A DNA stretch of 56,771 bases, taken from NCBI GenBank assembly GCA_002307275.1, contig DBTX01000078.1:134036-190806 (forward strand), in the 5' to 3' direction. The position numbers and the translations under genes are program-made. Shown one piece after another: positions 44,730 through 52,804 of the stretch. The notes beneath the pieces are model-generated. The model was not told the DNA's origin, searched no databases, and was given only the letters and a program-made list of their open reading frames with translations. How positions within the stretch are numbered: the stretch's first letter is position 1; the number at the start of each line of letters is the position of its first letter. Origin of the DNA: Hungateiclostridiaceae bacterium UBA1305 (GTDB taxonomy: Bacteria; Bacillota; Clostridia; Acetivibrionales; DTU013).

Positions 44730-47702
44730 TTAATTCTGTTCTGTTGTTACTTCTGTTTTCTCTTCAGCTGCGAGAAGATTACTATCACCGTCATAGATAG
44801 TGGAACCTATAAACTGTACAGTGTAATCCTCACCTTCATTAAGGTTCTGAATTATGATCGTATCAAAGGCTTTACCATAACTCATAGCAGCAAGGTCACC
44901 TACATAAGTGCTGCCTCTGTAGAAGTCAACCTTATATGACTTACCAGCGTCGTTCGTACCCGTACTGAGATTAATCGTATTTCCGTCTTCATCTCTAACA
45001 ATCATGTCACTAGCCAGTGCTTTTATAACACTTACATAATCAGTTGTAGTCGGAACGTTTACAATCTCAGTGAAGTCAATATAGATTGCGCCGGTTGAAG
45101 TACCGTCACTGTCATCAATTTCATCAACTTCAGGAGCAATCTTATCAGCTATTTTAAAGAGGTCGCCTTCATCTCTACCCGTCTTAGCCTTGAGATCATC
45201 AAGACCATTGCCGAATACATCTTCGCATGCTGACAGTTCATTCAAGTACAGTCTCAAGGATTCAGTAGTAGTTCCTATATCGTCTGCCGTTGTGAATGTT
45301 GCTACATCATCATCAACGCTTACCTCTGTAAAGGTAGTTACGAGTTCACCAGCAGTATTCTTTACATAGAATAGATCAGGATCAATGCTTCCAATATCTT
45401 GGTTGAATGTTACTTCAATCGTATCCTGTGCTGTTGCCTTAATAGAACCAGTGGTTGAAATAAAGTCAAGCGGATCAGCATCTCCCTGCCAAGTTACTGT
45501 CTTTACACCGTCTGCCATGTTTCCATCTTCATCTTCCACAGCACTAACTTCGAAGTATGTGTGGCCGTCTGTAAGTGCAGCATAGGATCCATCTATATTG
45601 ATGGTAATGCTGTCTGAATCAACAGAATCAACATCAGCACCGATATAGGACAATGTCTCACCACTGTAATTTTTCGTACCGATCTTAGTAGTACCATTAT
45701 AAATCCTGTAGTTACTGAGATTCTTAAGGGTATCTTTATCCATATCTTCGCCGAAGTAGAAAGTTACCGTTTCATCGTCTGAATCTGCCGTATAGTACTG
45801 ATTGATTGAAGGAGCCGATGCATCGTTGGTTTCCAGGGTAAGTGTCGTATCGGGAAGCGTATTCTTCCTGACGGTACCGTCTGTCATGTCTTCAATGAGA
45901 ACCTTGACACTTATAGCATCCCTGTTATTCAGGTCAGAATCACCTTCATCCAGTACAATTTCCGTAAAGTCAGAGCCATCCGTAAACATGTTCTTGCTTA
46001 CAGTAAATTTATGCAACTGCTTGTCACTATCATCAGCGTTCAAAATCTTGATCGTACCTGCTGTAGTGTACATTGATTTGCTGAATGTCAGTGTAATATC
46101 ATTACTGTCTGAATCAATGGATGCTTTTACGGTCGGGAGCGTAGTGTCATCAGAAACCTTGAATGTAAAATTGGTATCTGATTCAACATCGTTACCCATA
46201 ACATCCGTCTGATCTACATAAGTTATCTTGATCTCAACAGTTGCGCCTATTCCAAGATCTTTTGCAAGAGTAAGGCGAACGATTGAATGATCATCCGTAT
46301 TCTGTACAGCCGATTTAGCATCTACGCCATCTACTTCGAAGGATCCAATATCATCCAGTTCTTCACTGAAGGTAACGTCGAGCTCGTTTACTGTAATCAT
46401 CTCCGCACTTACCATGGACGGAGGAGTTGTATCAGCAACTACATCTACGTTGTAGGAAGTAGCTATTGCAGTATATCCTGCATAATCCTGCATGCCGGAA
46501 ATGGCTATCTTGCGCGTTCCAACAGACATCGCGGAAGCAAATATGACTGTCAGGGTGTTCTTCTCGTAATCATAGGTTGATGTTCCAATCTTCGTTGAAC
46601 CATCCACTGTAATATCACTAAGTGTCTTGTTATACTTGTTTATATAATTCATCGGTTCACTAGTGGAGATTACAATTGTCTTCGGATTCTTTACAGTAAC
46701 TCCGGTTACTGCAGGAATCGTTGTGTCAACAAAGGTTACAGTCTTTGTAACGTCTGAGATGGTCGTTCCGTCTGTAGCTTTTACGTCGCTGATGTCAACG
46801 TCATAACTGTCACTCTGGTCAATGTTATCCTGCTCATCATCAGAAATAATACCCAAAACTGTCTTGTTGTCATCCAACAGTTTTACAGCAGAAAAGATAT
46901 CGTCGTCTGTTGCAAAATTATCAAGAGTTACTGTATCTTCGTCCAGCTCCTTGTTGAATACGAACTTGACTGTCCTGAGGTTGTCAGTTGTTGCGCTTGT
47001 GCACTCAAGAGCCTTTGCTGTTGCAGAATACAGGCCGCTTGTTGTTGCTGCTGCTGCGGTAATGCTGCCGCCGTCAACGAGCTTGCTGATAAGAGTGTCT
47101 GTTCCGCCCTTTACTGTAGCCTTGAGAGCTTCTACTGTGCCAGTGCAAAGATCATTAACAGTGAAAGTTTCATTGTCAACGAGCTTGACAAGGCCCTTGG
47201 AAGCTGCGAAAGAGAATACAGTTGCCCAGGTGAAGTCTGCAGTTGCATCAGTTCCGTAAGTGTAACCGAGAGCAATAAGCAAAACTTTGTAGTACTGCTT
47301 TGCAGTCATCTTGGTTAACGGATCGAACTTGTTGTCGCCTATTCCTTCGTATCCTAAATCAGGATTCTTTTTCAAATAGGCAAGTATTGCTTGGTTGGTA
47401 TCATTCAATCCCTCTACGTCAGAGAAATTGTCTGTACCAATGTATGCCTTTGCTGTGTCTTCCAGACCCAATAGTCTCAGGAACATAATAGCGCCCTGAA
47501 GTCTGTCAGGTGTGGTCGCCAGGTAATCAGCTGTAACGCCGTCGCCTGAGCCTTTGATAACGCCGAGATCTGTTGCAATTTGTGCATCAGTCTTAACTGT
47601 TGCTGCTGCTGTTGTTGTGTCTGCAGCGAATGCAGGAACCGTAAATGTTGCGAGAACGCAAATAGCTACGACTACTGCAAGTAACTTTTTGAGATTTCTC
47701 AT
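44730..47702 (-). CDS. large SLH/Ig-like surface protein, probable S-layer protein
   Basis: A 990-aa exported protein. Signal peptide about 1-26 (ATFTVPAFA/A). Residues about 35-190 are degenerate SLH modules (TDLGVIKGSGDGVTADYL; FSDVEGLNDTNQAILAYL; ALGYTYGTDATADFTWATVF). The remainder consists of six to eight Asp/Thr-rich Ig-like domains with the SwmB-type strand VxVTFxxxLDD (DVTFSEELDDIGSF, ITLTFSKSMYTTAG, IEVTFNQDIGSIDP), many likely calcium-binding. GAGGAGG precedes the ATG at 47702. A consensus promoter and a very strong terminator bracket it, as expected for a highly expressed S-layer protein. That it is the main S-layer subunit is inference. Confidence 0.9.
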   Translation of the reverse strand: MRNLKKLLAVVVAICVLATFTVPAFAADTTTAAATVKTDAQIATDLGVIKGSGDGVTADYLATTPDRLQGAIMFLRLLGLEDTAKAYIGTDNFSDVEGLNDTNQAILAYLKKNPDLGYEGIGDNKFDPLTKMTAKQYYKVLLIALGYTYGTDATADFTWATVFSFAASKGLVKLVDNETFTVNDLCTGTVEALKATVKGGTDTLISKLVDGGSITAAAATTSGLYSATAKALECTSATTDNLRTVKFVFNKELDEDTVTLDNFATDDDIFSAVKLLDDNKTVLGIISDDEQDNIDQSDSYDVDISDVKATDGTTISDVTKTVTFVDTTIPAVTGVTVKNPKTIVISTSEPMNYINKYNKTLSDITVDGSTKIGTSTYDYEKNTLTVIFASAMSVGTRKIAISGMQDYAGYTAIATSYNVDVVADTTPPSMVSAEMITVNELDVTFSEELDDIGSFEVDGVDAKSAVQNTDDHSIVRLTLAKDLGIGATVEIKITYVDQTDVMGNDVESDTNFTFKVSDDTTLPTVKASIDSDSNDITLTFSKSMYTTAGTIKILNADDSDKQLHKFTVSKNMFTDGSDFTEIVLDEGDSDLNNRDAISVKVLIEDMTDGTVRKNTLPDTTLTLETNDASAPSINQYYTADSDDETVTFYFGEDMDKDTLKNLSNYRIYNGTTKIGTKNYSGETLSYIGADVDSVDSDSITINIDGSYAALTDGHTYFEVSAVEDEDGNMADGVKTVTWQGDADPLDFISTTGSIKATAQDTIEVTFNQDIGSIDPDLFYVKNTAGELVTTFTEVSVDDDVATFTTADDIGTTTESLRLYLNELSACEDVFGNGLDDLKAKTGRDEGDLFKIADKIAPEVDEIDDSDGTSTGAIYIDFTEIVNVPTTTDYVSVIKALASDMIVRDEDGNTINLSTGTNDAGKSYKVDFYRGSTYVGDLAAMSYGKAFDTIIIQNLNEGEDYTVQFIGSTIYDGDSNLLAAEEKTEVTTEQN

Positions 47703-47840
47703 ATTCTCAAATCCTCCTCGTATAATTTTGGGGTTGGCTGTCATTTCAAATCGGGCCACGCCTATCCCCATGGTTATAACCCGACCTGTCTTACAACTTT
47801 ATTCAGAACGAACAAGCTTCACCCGTCTGAATTCAAGTTG

Positions 47841-47869
47841 ATTATATCACCGGCATTTTTACCAGTCAA
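47841..47869 (-). promoter_or_regulatory. sigma-A promoter of the S-layer-like gene
   Basis: On the minus strand TTGACT (47869-47864), 17-bp spacer, perfect TATAAT (47846-47841). Five of six -35 bases match consensus. The implied leader is about 130 nt. Confidence 0.8.
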
Positions 47870-47884
47870 CATATCCAAGCCAAG

Positions 47885-47901
47885 TGTAAACAAAATGTAA
47901 C
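47885..47901 (+). promoter_or_regulatory. WalR-box-like direct repeat upstream of the S-layer promoter
   Basis: TGTAAA-CAAAA-TGTAAC fits TGTWAH-N5-TGTWAH fully, but on the plus strand, opposite to the S-layer gene, 16 bp upstream of its -35. OmpR-family proteins normally activate from the coding orientation, so this may be a modulating or chance site. Confidence 0.4.
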
Positions 47902-48112
47902 AGATTTGCAACAAAGCAATACTGCACTTTTCAGACACTTCAAGCTTGTATATGCCAATAGGTGAACATTCTCCAGTGATAGTTTGCAACGAATCCGGCT
48001 GCCCTCATGAAGATAGAGCCCCCAGATTTTAGCAAATATAATTATATCACCTGCAAAACAGAGTTACAATAAAGAACTGTACAAGTATGGATTTTTTTTA
48101 TTTTTATTTTTG

Positions 48113-48149
48113 AACAGCAAGAGAGCCGGTATTCCACCGGCTCCCTGTT
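48113..48149 (-). terminator. hairpin terminator after the SASP gene
   Basis: GAGCCGGT and ACCGGCTC (8 bp, 5-base loop), with further AACAG/CTGTT pairing, lie 18 bp past the SASP stop. The T-run is interrupted (CTCTTGCTGTTC), so efficiency is uncertain. Confidence 0.5.
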
Positions 48150-48166
48150 ACGCTTATCACGAGAGG

Positions 48167-48340
48167 CTATTTGGTATCAATGCTTCTCTCGGCCATCTCT
48201 ATTGCTTTTTTAACAATATTGCCGCAGTCCTTGGATGAGACAGCGCCCCAGCCTTCAGCCTCAACTGTACTATAGACGCCAAGTTCCTTTGCAATTTCAT
48301 GCTTCAGCTGCTCGGACATCAAGCTCCTGTGTCTACTCAC
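48167..48340 (-). CDS. alpha/beta-type small acid-soluble spore protein
   Basis: A 57-aa spore DNA-binding protein. It carries LKHEIAKELGV (the region around the germination-protease site in SASPs) and the second conserved block GWGAVSSKDCGNIVKKAIEMAE. Alpha/beta SASPs coat and protect spore DNA and supply amino acids on germination. It is a minor-type variant rather than the canonical 65-70 aa form. The start is GTG 48340 after an AAAGGAGG site; the region just upstream of that site is a 13-bp palindrome (48358-48370). Expression is expected from a forespore promoter, which I cannot place securely. Confidence 0.87.
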   Translation of the reverse strand: MSRHRSLMSEQLKHEIAKELGVYSTVEAEGWGAVSSKDCGNIVKKAIEMAERSIDTK

Positions 48341-48357
48341 AGTAATGCCTCCTTTTT

Positions 48358-48370
48358 CGGGTAATACCCG
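48358..48370. other. 13-bp palindrome in the SASP leader
   Basis: CGGGTAATACCCG, directly upstream of the ribosome site (48349-48356). It can form a small hairpin in the leader RNA. The rest of the 48341-48538 gap is AT-rich divergent promoter sequence without a clear sigma site. Confidence 0.5.
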
Positions 48371-48538
48371 CTTGACAGCGTACATAAATTATATTGCCCC
48401 AATAAATCAGGTTTTATAAACTTAATTAAAATGTTTAATTTTCATCATAGGTTACTTTTTATGGGTTATGTTAATATACTGTAGTATAAATTATGCAAGA
48501 ACATAAATCGGCGGATATCCAATTTAGGCGGTGTTTTT

Positions 48539-48982
48539 ATGGCATATACCAATCGCGAATTGTTTGCAAGGCTAATTAAGTGCGAAGCTGGAGGTGAAGG
48601 CGAGAACGGTATGAAAGCTGTCGCTTCCATTATAATGAACAGAGTGCATGTTTCCGACGGCGAATACCAGAGGACAGGTTTGGGGGACATACGCAGAGTG
48701 ATGGAACAGCCTTATCAGTTTACATGCATGCTCGGCGAAGTATATGGGGAGGTCAATACTCAGAACGTATGGTCTTCTCCTCCGGAGCAGATACACTATG
48801 ATATTGCAGACTGGGCACTTTCCGGCAATGTTCTGCCAGCCGTTGCGCCATGCCTTTGGTATTACAATCCGTTCAGCGCGGTATGTGAAAGTGAATTTCC
48901 CCGCAATGGTTCGGGCAGTCTGTTTAACAGAATAAACGAACATTGCTTTTATCAACCGACTTCCTTATATTATTCGACATAA
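48539..48982 (+). CDS. cwlJ: spore cortex-lytic hydrolase (CwlJ-like)
   Basis: A 147-aa Hydrolase_2 (SleB/CwlJ) domain protein without signal peptide: NRELFARLIKCEAGGEGENG with the catalytic Glu, GMKAVASIIMNRV, and ALSGNVLPAVAPCLWYYNP. CwlJ sits in the spore coat and degrades cortex peptidoglycan during calcium-dipicolinate-triggered germination. Absence of a signal peptide and the adjacent gerQ gene favour CwlJ over SleB. Size matches Bacillus CwlJ (142 aa). Confidence 0.92.
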   Translation: MAYTNRELFARLIKCEAGGEGENGMKAVASIIMNRVHVSDGEYQRTGLGDIRRVMEQPYQFTCMLGEVYGEVNTQNVWSSPPEQIHYDIADWALSGNVLPAVAPCLWYYNPFSAVCESEFPRNGSGSLFNRINEHCFYQPTSLYYST

Positions 48983-49031
48983 TCTTAATATGAATGCAGC
49001 AGTTTGGCTAATAGAAATAGGAGATGATATT

Positions 49032-49619
49032 ATGCGATACAAAAGTGATTATACAAATAAAACTCCTCAAGAAGTTTTACCGGAATATATGCCTGTTACC
49101 TGCGGCTCTTTCAACAACGGCCTGGGCCCTGTGAATTACAGCAACTGGCTGCCAAAAGCGCAGGGATGTATGGGTATGGGTATGGGAACAGGTCAACCCG
49201 GAACCATGATGCCCGGAGCTTTAATGCCGACGGCTCCGCTGCCTACCGGCTACCCGACTGGCGGAACAGCAGCGCCTTTGGTCCCTTCAGTTCCATTCCT
49301 TCCTTCGTCCGTTCCCTCGCAAGGGGTCCAGGGAGCAGGGACAGTACCTGTTTTACCTGGGAGTCCCGGGCAGCCGTCGCCAGTTACATTGGAAAGCTCC
49401 TTGTTTACACCGGGGTTTTTACGGACGCAGATTGGCAAACTAATGAGGGTTGAGTTTCTGATCGGCACCAATGGACTGACTGACAGAACAGGGACGCTGA
49501 TAGCAGTCGGCGCAAGCTATATATTATTAAGACTTGTAGCCGGTGATATCAATGGCGGTAATACTATGATGTGTGATATTTATTCCATCAAATTTGTAAC
49601 TATTGTAGAGAATCGTTAA
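49032..49619 (+). CDS. gerQ: spore coat protein GerQ
   Basis: A 195-aa coat protein. The N-terminal half is low-complexity and rich in Gly, Pro and Met (GMGMGTGQPGTMMPGALMPT and similar). The C-terminal about 80 residues form the conserved GerQ domain (SFIENILRLNKGK-like region here SSLFTPGFLRTQIGKLMRVE, then GTLIAVGASYILLRL and DIYSIKFVTIV). GerQ is needed to localise CwlJ in the coat, and the two genes are adjacent in Bacillus as here. The start is the ATG after AGGAGATGATATT; an upstream in-frame ATG at 48990 lacks a site. Confidence 0.9.
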   Translation: MRYKSDYTNKTPQEVLPEYMPVTCGSFNNGLGPVNYSNWLPKAQGCMGMGMGTGQPGTMMPGALMPTAPLPTGYPTGGTAAPLVPSVPFLPSSVPSQGVQGAGTVPVLPGSPGQPSPVTLESSLFTPGFLRTQIGKLMRVEFLIGTNGLTDRTGTLIAVGASYILLRLVAGDINGGNTMMCDIYSIKFVTIVENR

Positions 49620-49764
49620 GCGATTCATATTAGTTACTCTGAATCATATTTCATTTCATATAGCAGGAGGACAGGGGGATATTTCCAAGCTATTATATGA
49701 GTGCTCTAAAGAAAATATCACCCTGTATTACCCTGTTCATTTTTATTGCAGCATGGTTTTCTGT

Positions 49765-50184
49765 TTATTTTACCGGTCTGGATATATCCGTCAGCGCACT
49801 AGAAGCTTCAACGTCAAAGCGTTTGTCCGCGGCCAGATCACCGAGCGCGACAATACCGACAAGCGTATTGTTATCAACAACAGGTATTCTTCTGATCTGA
49901 TTCTTTGACATGATATCGCCAAGCAGGTTGACATCCGTATCGGAAGTAACGGTAGCAACCTTTGTCGACATGATATTACTAACTGGCGTAGACAGCGGAT
50001 CGGTTCCCGTAATAACATTTCTGACAACAATATCCCTGTCGGTCACCATTCCAACGACACCAGTCCTGTCACAGACCGGAATGGAGCCTACATTATACTG
50101 TTGCATCAGTTTTGCAGCCTCGGTTACCGTTGTGTCAGGCTTAATATAAGCTACATCCTTTGTCATAATTTCCTTAACCTTCAA
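49765..50184 (-). CDS. CBS-domain pair protein
   Basis: A 139-aa soluble protein made of two CBS domains: VKEIMTKDVAYIKPDTTVTEAAKLM with VGMVTDRDIVVR, and VSNIMSTKVATVTSDTDVNLLGDIM with LVGIVALGDLAA. Such stand-alone pairs bind adenine nucleotides and act as energy or stress sensors; partner unknown. The start is TTG 50184 after AGGAGGGATATC. It is convergent with gerQ; an imperfect inverted repeat (CAGGGGGATATT/AATATCACCCTG) in the 145-bp gap could serve as a weak bidirectional terminator. Confidence 0.9.
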   Translation of the reverse strand: MKVKEIMTKDVAYIKPDTTVTEAAKLMQQYNVGSIPVCDRTGVVGMVTDRDIVVRNVITGTDPLSTPVSNIMSTKVATVTSDTDVNLLGDIMSKNQIRRIPVVDNNTLVGIVALGDLAADKRFDVEASSALTDISRPVK

Positions 50185-50405
50185 TAGATATCCCTCCTGT
50201 TAATTTATTTCAGAATTATTTTCCCCGATACCGGCAAACTTAATCGCATTCGCCCGCATTGCGCATTGTAAATGCTGGCAAATACTCATTAATTCCCACT
50301 TTACAGCCCTAGTGCAACGGAGCGTATAATATAGAAAGACCGCATCAAGTCCGCATTATGTTAATTATTTATTGTAAACTTTTCTATACGGAAGGGCATC
50401 GCTTA

Positions 50406-51683
50406 ATGAATACAAATTTACAGCCTGTTAAAAAAGCTGTTTTAACAGCTTTCATATTGGCAATTGTTTTGCTTTATCCGTTTCTGCTGCTTTTTACAGC
50501 ATTGAACCCTGGTACTGCTGTTACCATTGTGAGTAATAACTATTCCCGCATGGACAAGAACGGACTTAATATAACTATGAGCTCTGCTGCCTACGGCATT
50601 CAGACCCTTGTTGCTGATACGGAAAACACGCTGATTGTCAGGGTTCAAGTCAGAAATGCGGATGGGTCCCCTGTTCAGAATGCCGAGGTACAGCTTGAAG
50701 CGGTTGCGGACAATTCTGCTTCCAGCGTCGCTGCGGCTGATAATGCAGGTTTTATTGACGGTTCTGCGGGAAATAACGACTCAAATAAAGCAGACTCTGT
50801 AACTGCCGCTGCCACCAGGTCGGATTCCAACGGTATCTTTCATCCTGCAGCAGGTATTACAGACGCAAACGGCAATTTTGTGGCAGAGTACACTCCCCCT
50901 TCCTATACAAACGATTTAAGCGAAGTTATACTAAAATCCAATCTATCCGGAACGAAAAAAACCGCTTCCATCACGATAAAGCTGATCCCGGTTCCAGTTG
51001 TTCTCGTTCATGGGTATCAGGCATCTCCTCAAATATTTTCAGGAGTATCCGCTTATTTGAAGACACAGGGGTTCAATCCGCTTGGTTTCAGTTATGCCTC
51101 AGAGAACGGTGTCATCTCTTCTGCTTCACAATTATCGGATTATCTGGATAATATAAAAGCCGATATGGCCTCAAACGGTATCCAGGTCAGTCGCTTCGAC
51201 CTCATAGCGCACAGTATGGGCGGGCTGGTGGCGCGCTATTACACCTGCAGCAGGGAGTACTCTTCAAAAGGAAATGTCAGAAAACTGATATTTATCTCTG
51301 TTCCACAAAAAGGCTCACCCTTTGCATCCATAGGGCTAAAATACTATGATGACCAGGGAATGCGCGATTTACTTACCGACAGCACTCTTTATTCCGCAAT
51401 ACTGCCTTCAATGACAAATGGCGGTTTGAATCCATCGGTTCAAACCGGAAGTATCATGGGACAGTATGATGAAGTTGTCAGCAGTGAAAGCGTAAGTCTG
51501 TCAGGTTGGAGCATAGAAACGGAACTTTTTGATATCGGAGACAGCAATTTTACAATAGATAAGCTTCTATCAGGTGAAATTCTGCAAGCAGCAAACCATA
51601 AGCTGATACTATATAATAAAAAAGTATACCAGCGATTGATACAAATGCTCAGTACTGATATTCCATTTCCTTCCTTGAAATAA
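50406..51683 (+). CDS. secreted lipase-like alpha/beta hydrolase with N-terminal Ig-like domain
   Basis: A 425-aa protein. One N-terminal hydrophobic helix (about 10-32) gives export or anchoring. Residues about 50-185 look like a bacterial Ig-like (Big_1) domain with an Ala/Asp/Ser-rich insertion. Residues about 190-425 are an alpha/beta hydrolase: VPVVLVHGYQASPQIF (oxyanion loop), IAHSMGGLVARYY with the nucleophile Ser, and VPQKGSPFASIG. This is the triacylglycerol lipase / PGAP1-like group; the true substrate is unknown. Start ATG 50406 follows GGAAGGG; the ATG at 50358 lacks a site. Confidence 0.82.
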   Translation: MNTNLQPVKKAVLTAFILAIVLLYPFLLLFTALNPGTAVTIVSNNYSRMDKNGLNITMSSAAYGIQTLVADTENTLIVRVQVRNADGSPVQNAEVQLEAVADNSASSVAAADNAGFIDGSAGNNDSNKADSVTAAATRSDSNGIFHPAAGITDANGNFVAEYTPPSYTNDLSEVILKSNLSGTKKTASITIKLIPVPVVLVHGYQASPQIFSGVSAYLKTQGFNPLGFSYASENGVISSASQLSDYLDNIKADMASNGIQVSRFDLIAHSMGGLVARYYTCSREYSSKGNVRKLIFISVPQKGSPFASIGLKYYDDQGMRDLLTDSTLYSAILPSMTNGGLNPSVQTGSIMGQYDEVVSSESVSLSGWSIETELFDIGDSNFTIDKLLSGEILQAANHKLILYNKKVYQRLIQMLSTDIPFPSLK

Positions 51684-51743
51684 AGCCCTGTCTTTTTAAT
51701 TATCAACACCCTGTTTTATGCGAATATCCAAGTTTTGAAGGCA

Positions 51744-51783
51744 TTTTCCACTCTTTATCCACACGCATGTGGAAAACATTTTT
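51744..51783 (+). terminator. probable terminator after the lipase-like gene
   Basis: TTTTCCAC and GTGGAAAA (51744-51751, 51769-51776) form an 8-bp stem followed by CATTTTTGG, 60 bp past the stop. The stem overlaps DnaA-box-like sequences. Confidence 0.45.
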
Positions 51784-51891
51784 GGCGGCTGATATTTTAC
51801 AGCCCTTTCGTCTCTAGGTCTGCGAGATTTCGTTGTGTTTTTGCCTCAATTTGCATAAAAAACCTGTGGATAACCGCAAGTTTCATCCACA
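51744..51891. promoter_or_regulatory. cluster of DnaA-box-like sequences
   Basis: Perfect boxes TTATCCACA at 51755-51763 (plus) and TGTGGATAA at 51865-51873 (minus orientation). Near matches: TTTTCCACT at 51744, TGTGGAAAA at 51768-51776 and TCATCCACA at 51883-51891. Two of them fall in terminator stems, so part of the symmetry has another explanation. Confidence 0.5.
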
Positions 51892-51894
51892 GGT
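51857..51894 (-). terminator. rho-independent terminator of the nad operon
   Basis: On the minus strand ACCTGTGGAT pairs perfectly with ATCCACAGGT (10 bp, 13-base loop) followed by TTTTTT, 49 bp after the nadC stop. Confidence 0.85.
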
Positions 51895-51942
51895 CGTCAT
51901 TACATCCTGTCTTAACAATGAATTTACAATTAAAGCGACTTC

Positions 51943-52776
51943 CTATATAAATCTCATACTTATATTGGCGGCTTTAATCGTATGTGTAAGCTCTCCTATG
52001 GAGATGATATCCACTCCTGTCAGCGCAACTTCGCGCACTGTGTCCAGGTGGACATCTCCCGATGCCTCTGTCAGTGCACGGCCATTTACAAGTTTGGCTG
52101 CCATTGTCATCATTTCGAGCGGCATATTGTCAAACATGATGATGTCCGCTCCTGCTTCCAGTGCTTCCTTAATCTGCCCGAGCGATTCCGTTTCCACCTC
52201 TATTTTTACAGTATGAGGTATACCGGCTCTTACCTGCTCAATAGCTTTCTTTATGCCGCCAGCCGCTTTTATGTGATTATCCTTTATCAGAACACCGTCT
52301 GACAGGCAAAACCTGTGATTGTGCCCGCCGCCCATTCGAACCGCGTATTTTGCCAGTTGTCTGAAACCGGGTACCGTCTTTCTTGTATCCGTAAGTTTCA
52401 CAGACAGATCTGCCACCTGCTTGCAAAACTCTGCCGTTTTTGTTGCAATTCCCGAGAGATGCTGCAGAAAATTAAGTGCAGTCCTTTCTCCCTTGAGCAT
52501 CGCTGCCGCATCGCCTTCAAACTCCATAAAAACCGATCCGTCAGTTACACGCTGTCCGTCCTCTGTATGGCGCTTGAAGGTGATTCCGTCATCAAGCAGT
52601 TTGAAAACCCGTTCAAAGATATCAAGTCCCGCAATTACGGCATCCTGTCTGGCAATCAGCACCGCCCTGGCCATTGTTCCGGCTTGAATGGTATTGTCTG
52701 TAGTGATATCTCCCAGCGGCATGTCCTCTTTTAAGGCAGCCAGAATCATATCGTCGTAATATAATTTGCTTAACAT
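51943..52776 (-). CDS. nadC: nicotinate-nucleotide pyrophosphorylase (quinolinate phosphoribosyltransferase)
   Basis: A 277-aa enzyme converting quinolinate and PRPP to nicotinate mononucleotide. Signature blocks: DTRKTVPGFRQLAKYAV, RMGGGHNHRFCLSDGVLIKD, VKIEVETESLGQIKEALEAG and DIIMFDNMP. Complete at family length. It is the last gene of the nad operon, 28 bp after the epimerase gene, with a GAGG site and a strong terminator behind it. Confidence 0.97.
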   Translation of the reverse strand: MLSKLYYDDMILAALKEDMPLGDITTDNTIQAGTMARAVLIARQDAVIAGLDIFERVFKLLDDGITFKRHTEDGQRVTDGSVFMEFEGDAAAMLKGERTALNFLQHLSGIATKTAEFCKQVADLSVKLTDTRKTVPGFRQLAKYAVRMGGGHNHRFCLSDGVLIKDNHIKAAGGIKKAIEQVRAGIPHTVKIEVETESLGQIKEALEAGADIIMFDNMPLEMMTMAAKLVNGRALTEASGDVHLDTVREVALTGVDIISIGELTHTIKAANISMRFI

Positions 52777-52804
52777 GTTTTTTTCCTCATATCTTTTAGT
52801 ATGT

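Larger units (their letters stand above)
47703..48166. other. long upstream region of the S-layer-like gene
   Basis: No gene. From right to left on the minus strand: SASP terminator hairpin (48113-48149), AT-rich stretch, WalR-like box (47885-47901), promoter (47841-47869), and a 5' leader of about 130 bases that can fold (TCGGG with CCCGA arms) before the GAGGAGG site. Confidence 0.6.

Noticed and set aside
48166..48540. sporulation sigma-factor promoters for the SASP and cwlJ genes
   Set aside because: Several AT-rich candidates exist but none matches a sigma-G, E or K consensus well enough to call.
49620..49655. GATTCA/TGAATC hairpin after gerQ
   Set aside because: Only six pairs with a 12-base loop and no proper T-run; too weak to call a terminator.
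49697..49900. 67-aa plus-strand open frame with a hydrophobic start
   Set aside because: Most of it is antisense to the CBS gene and the AGGAGG upstream is too far from the ATG.
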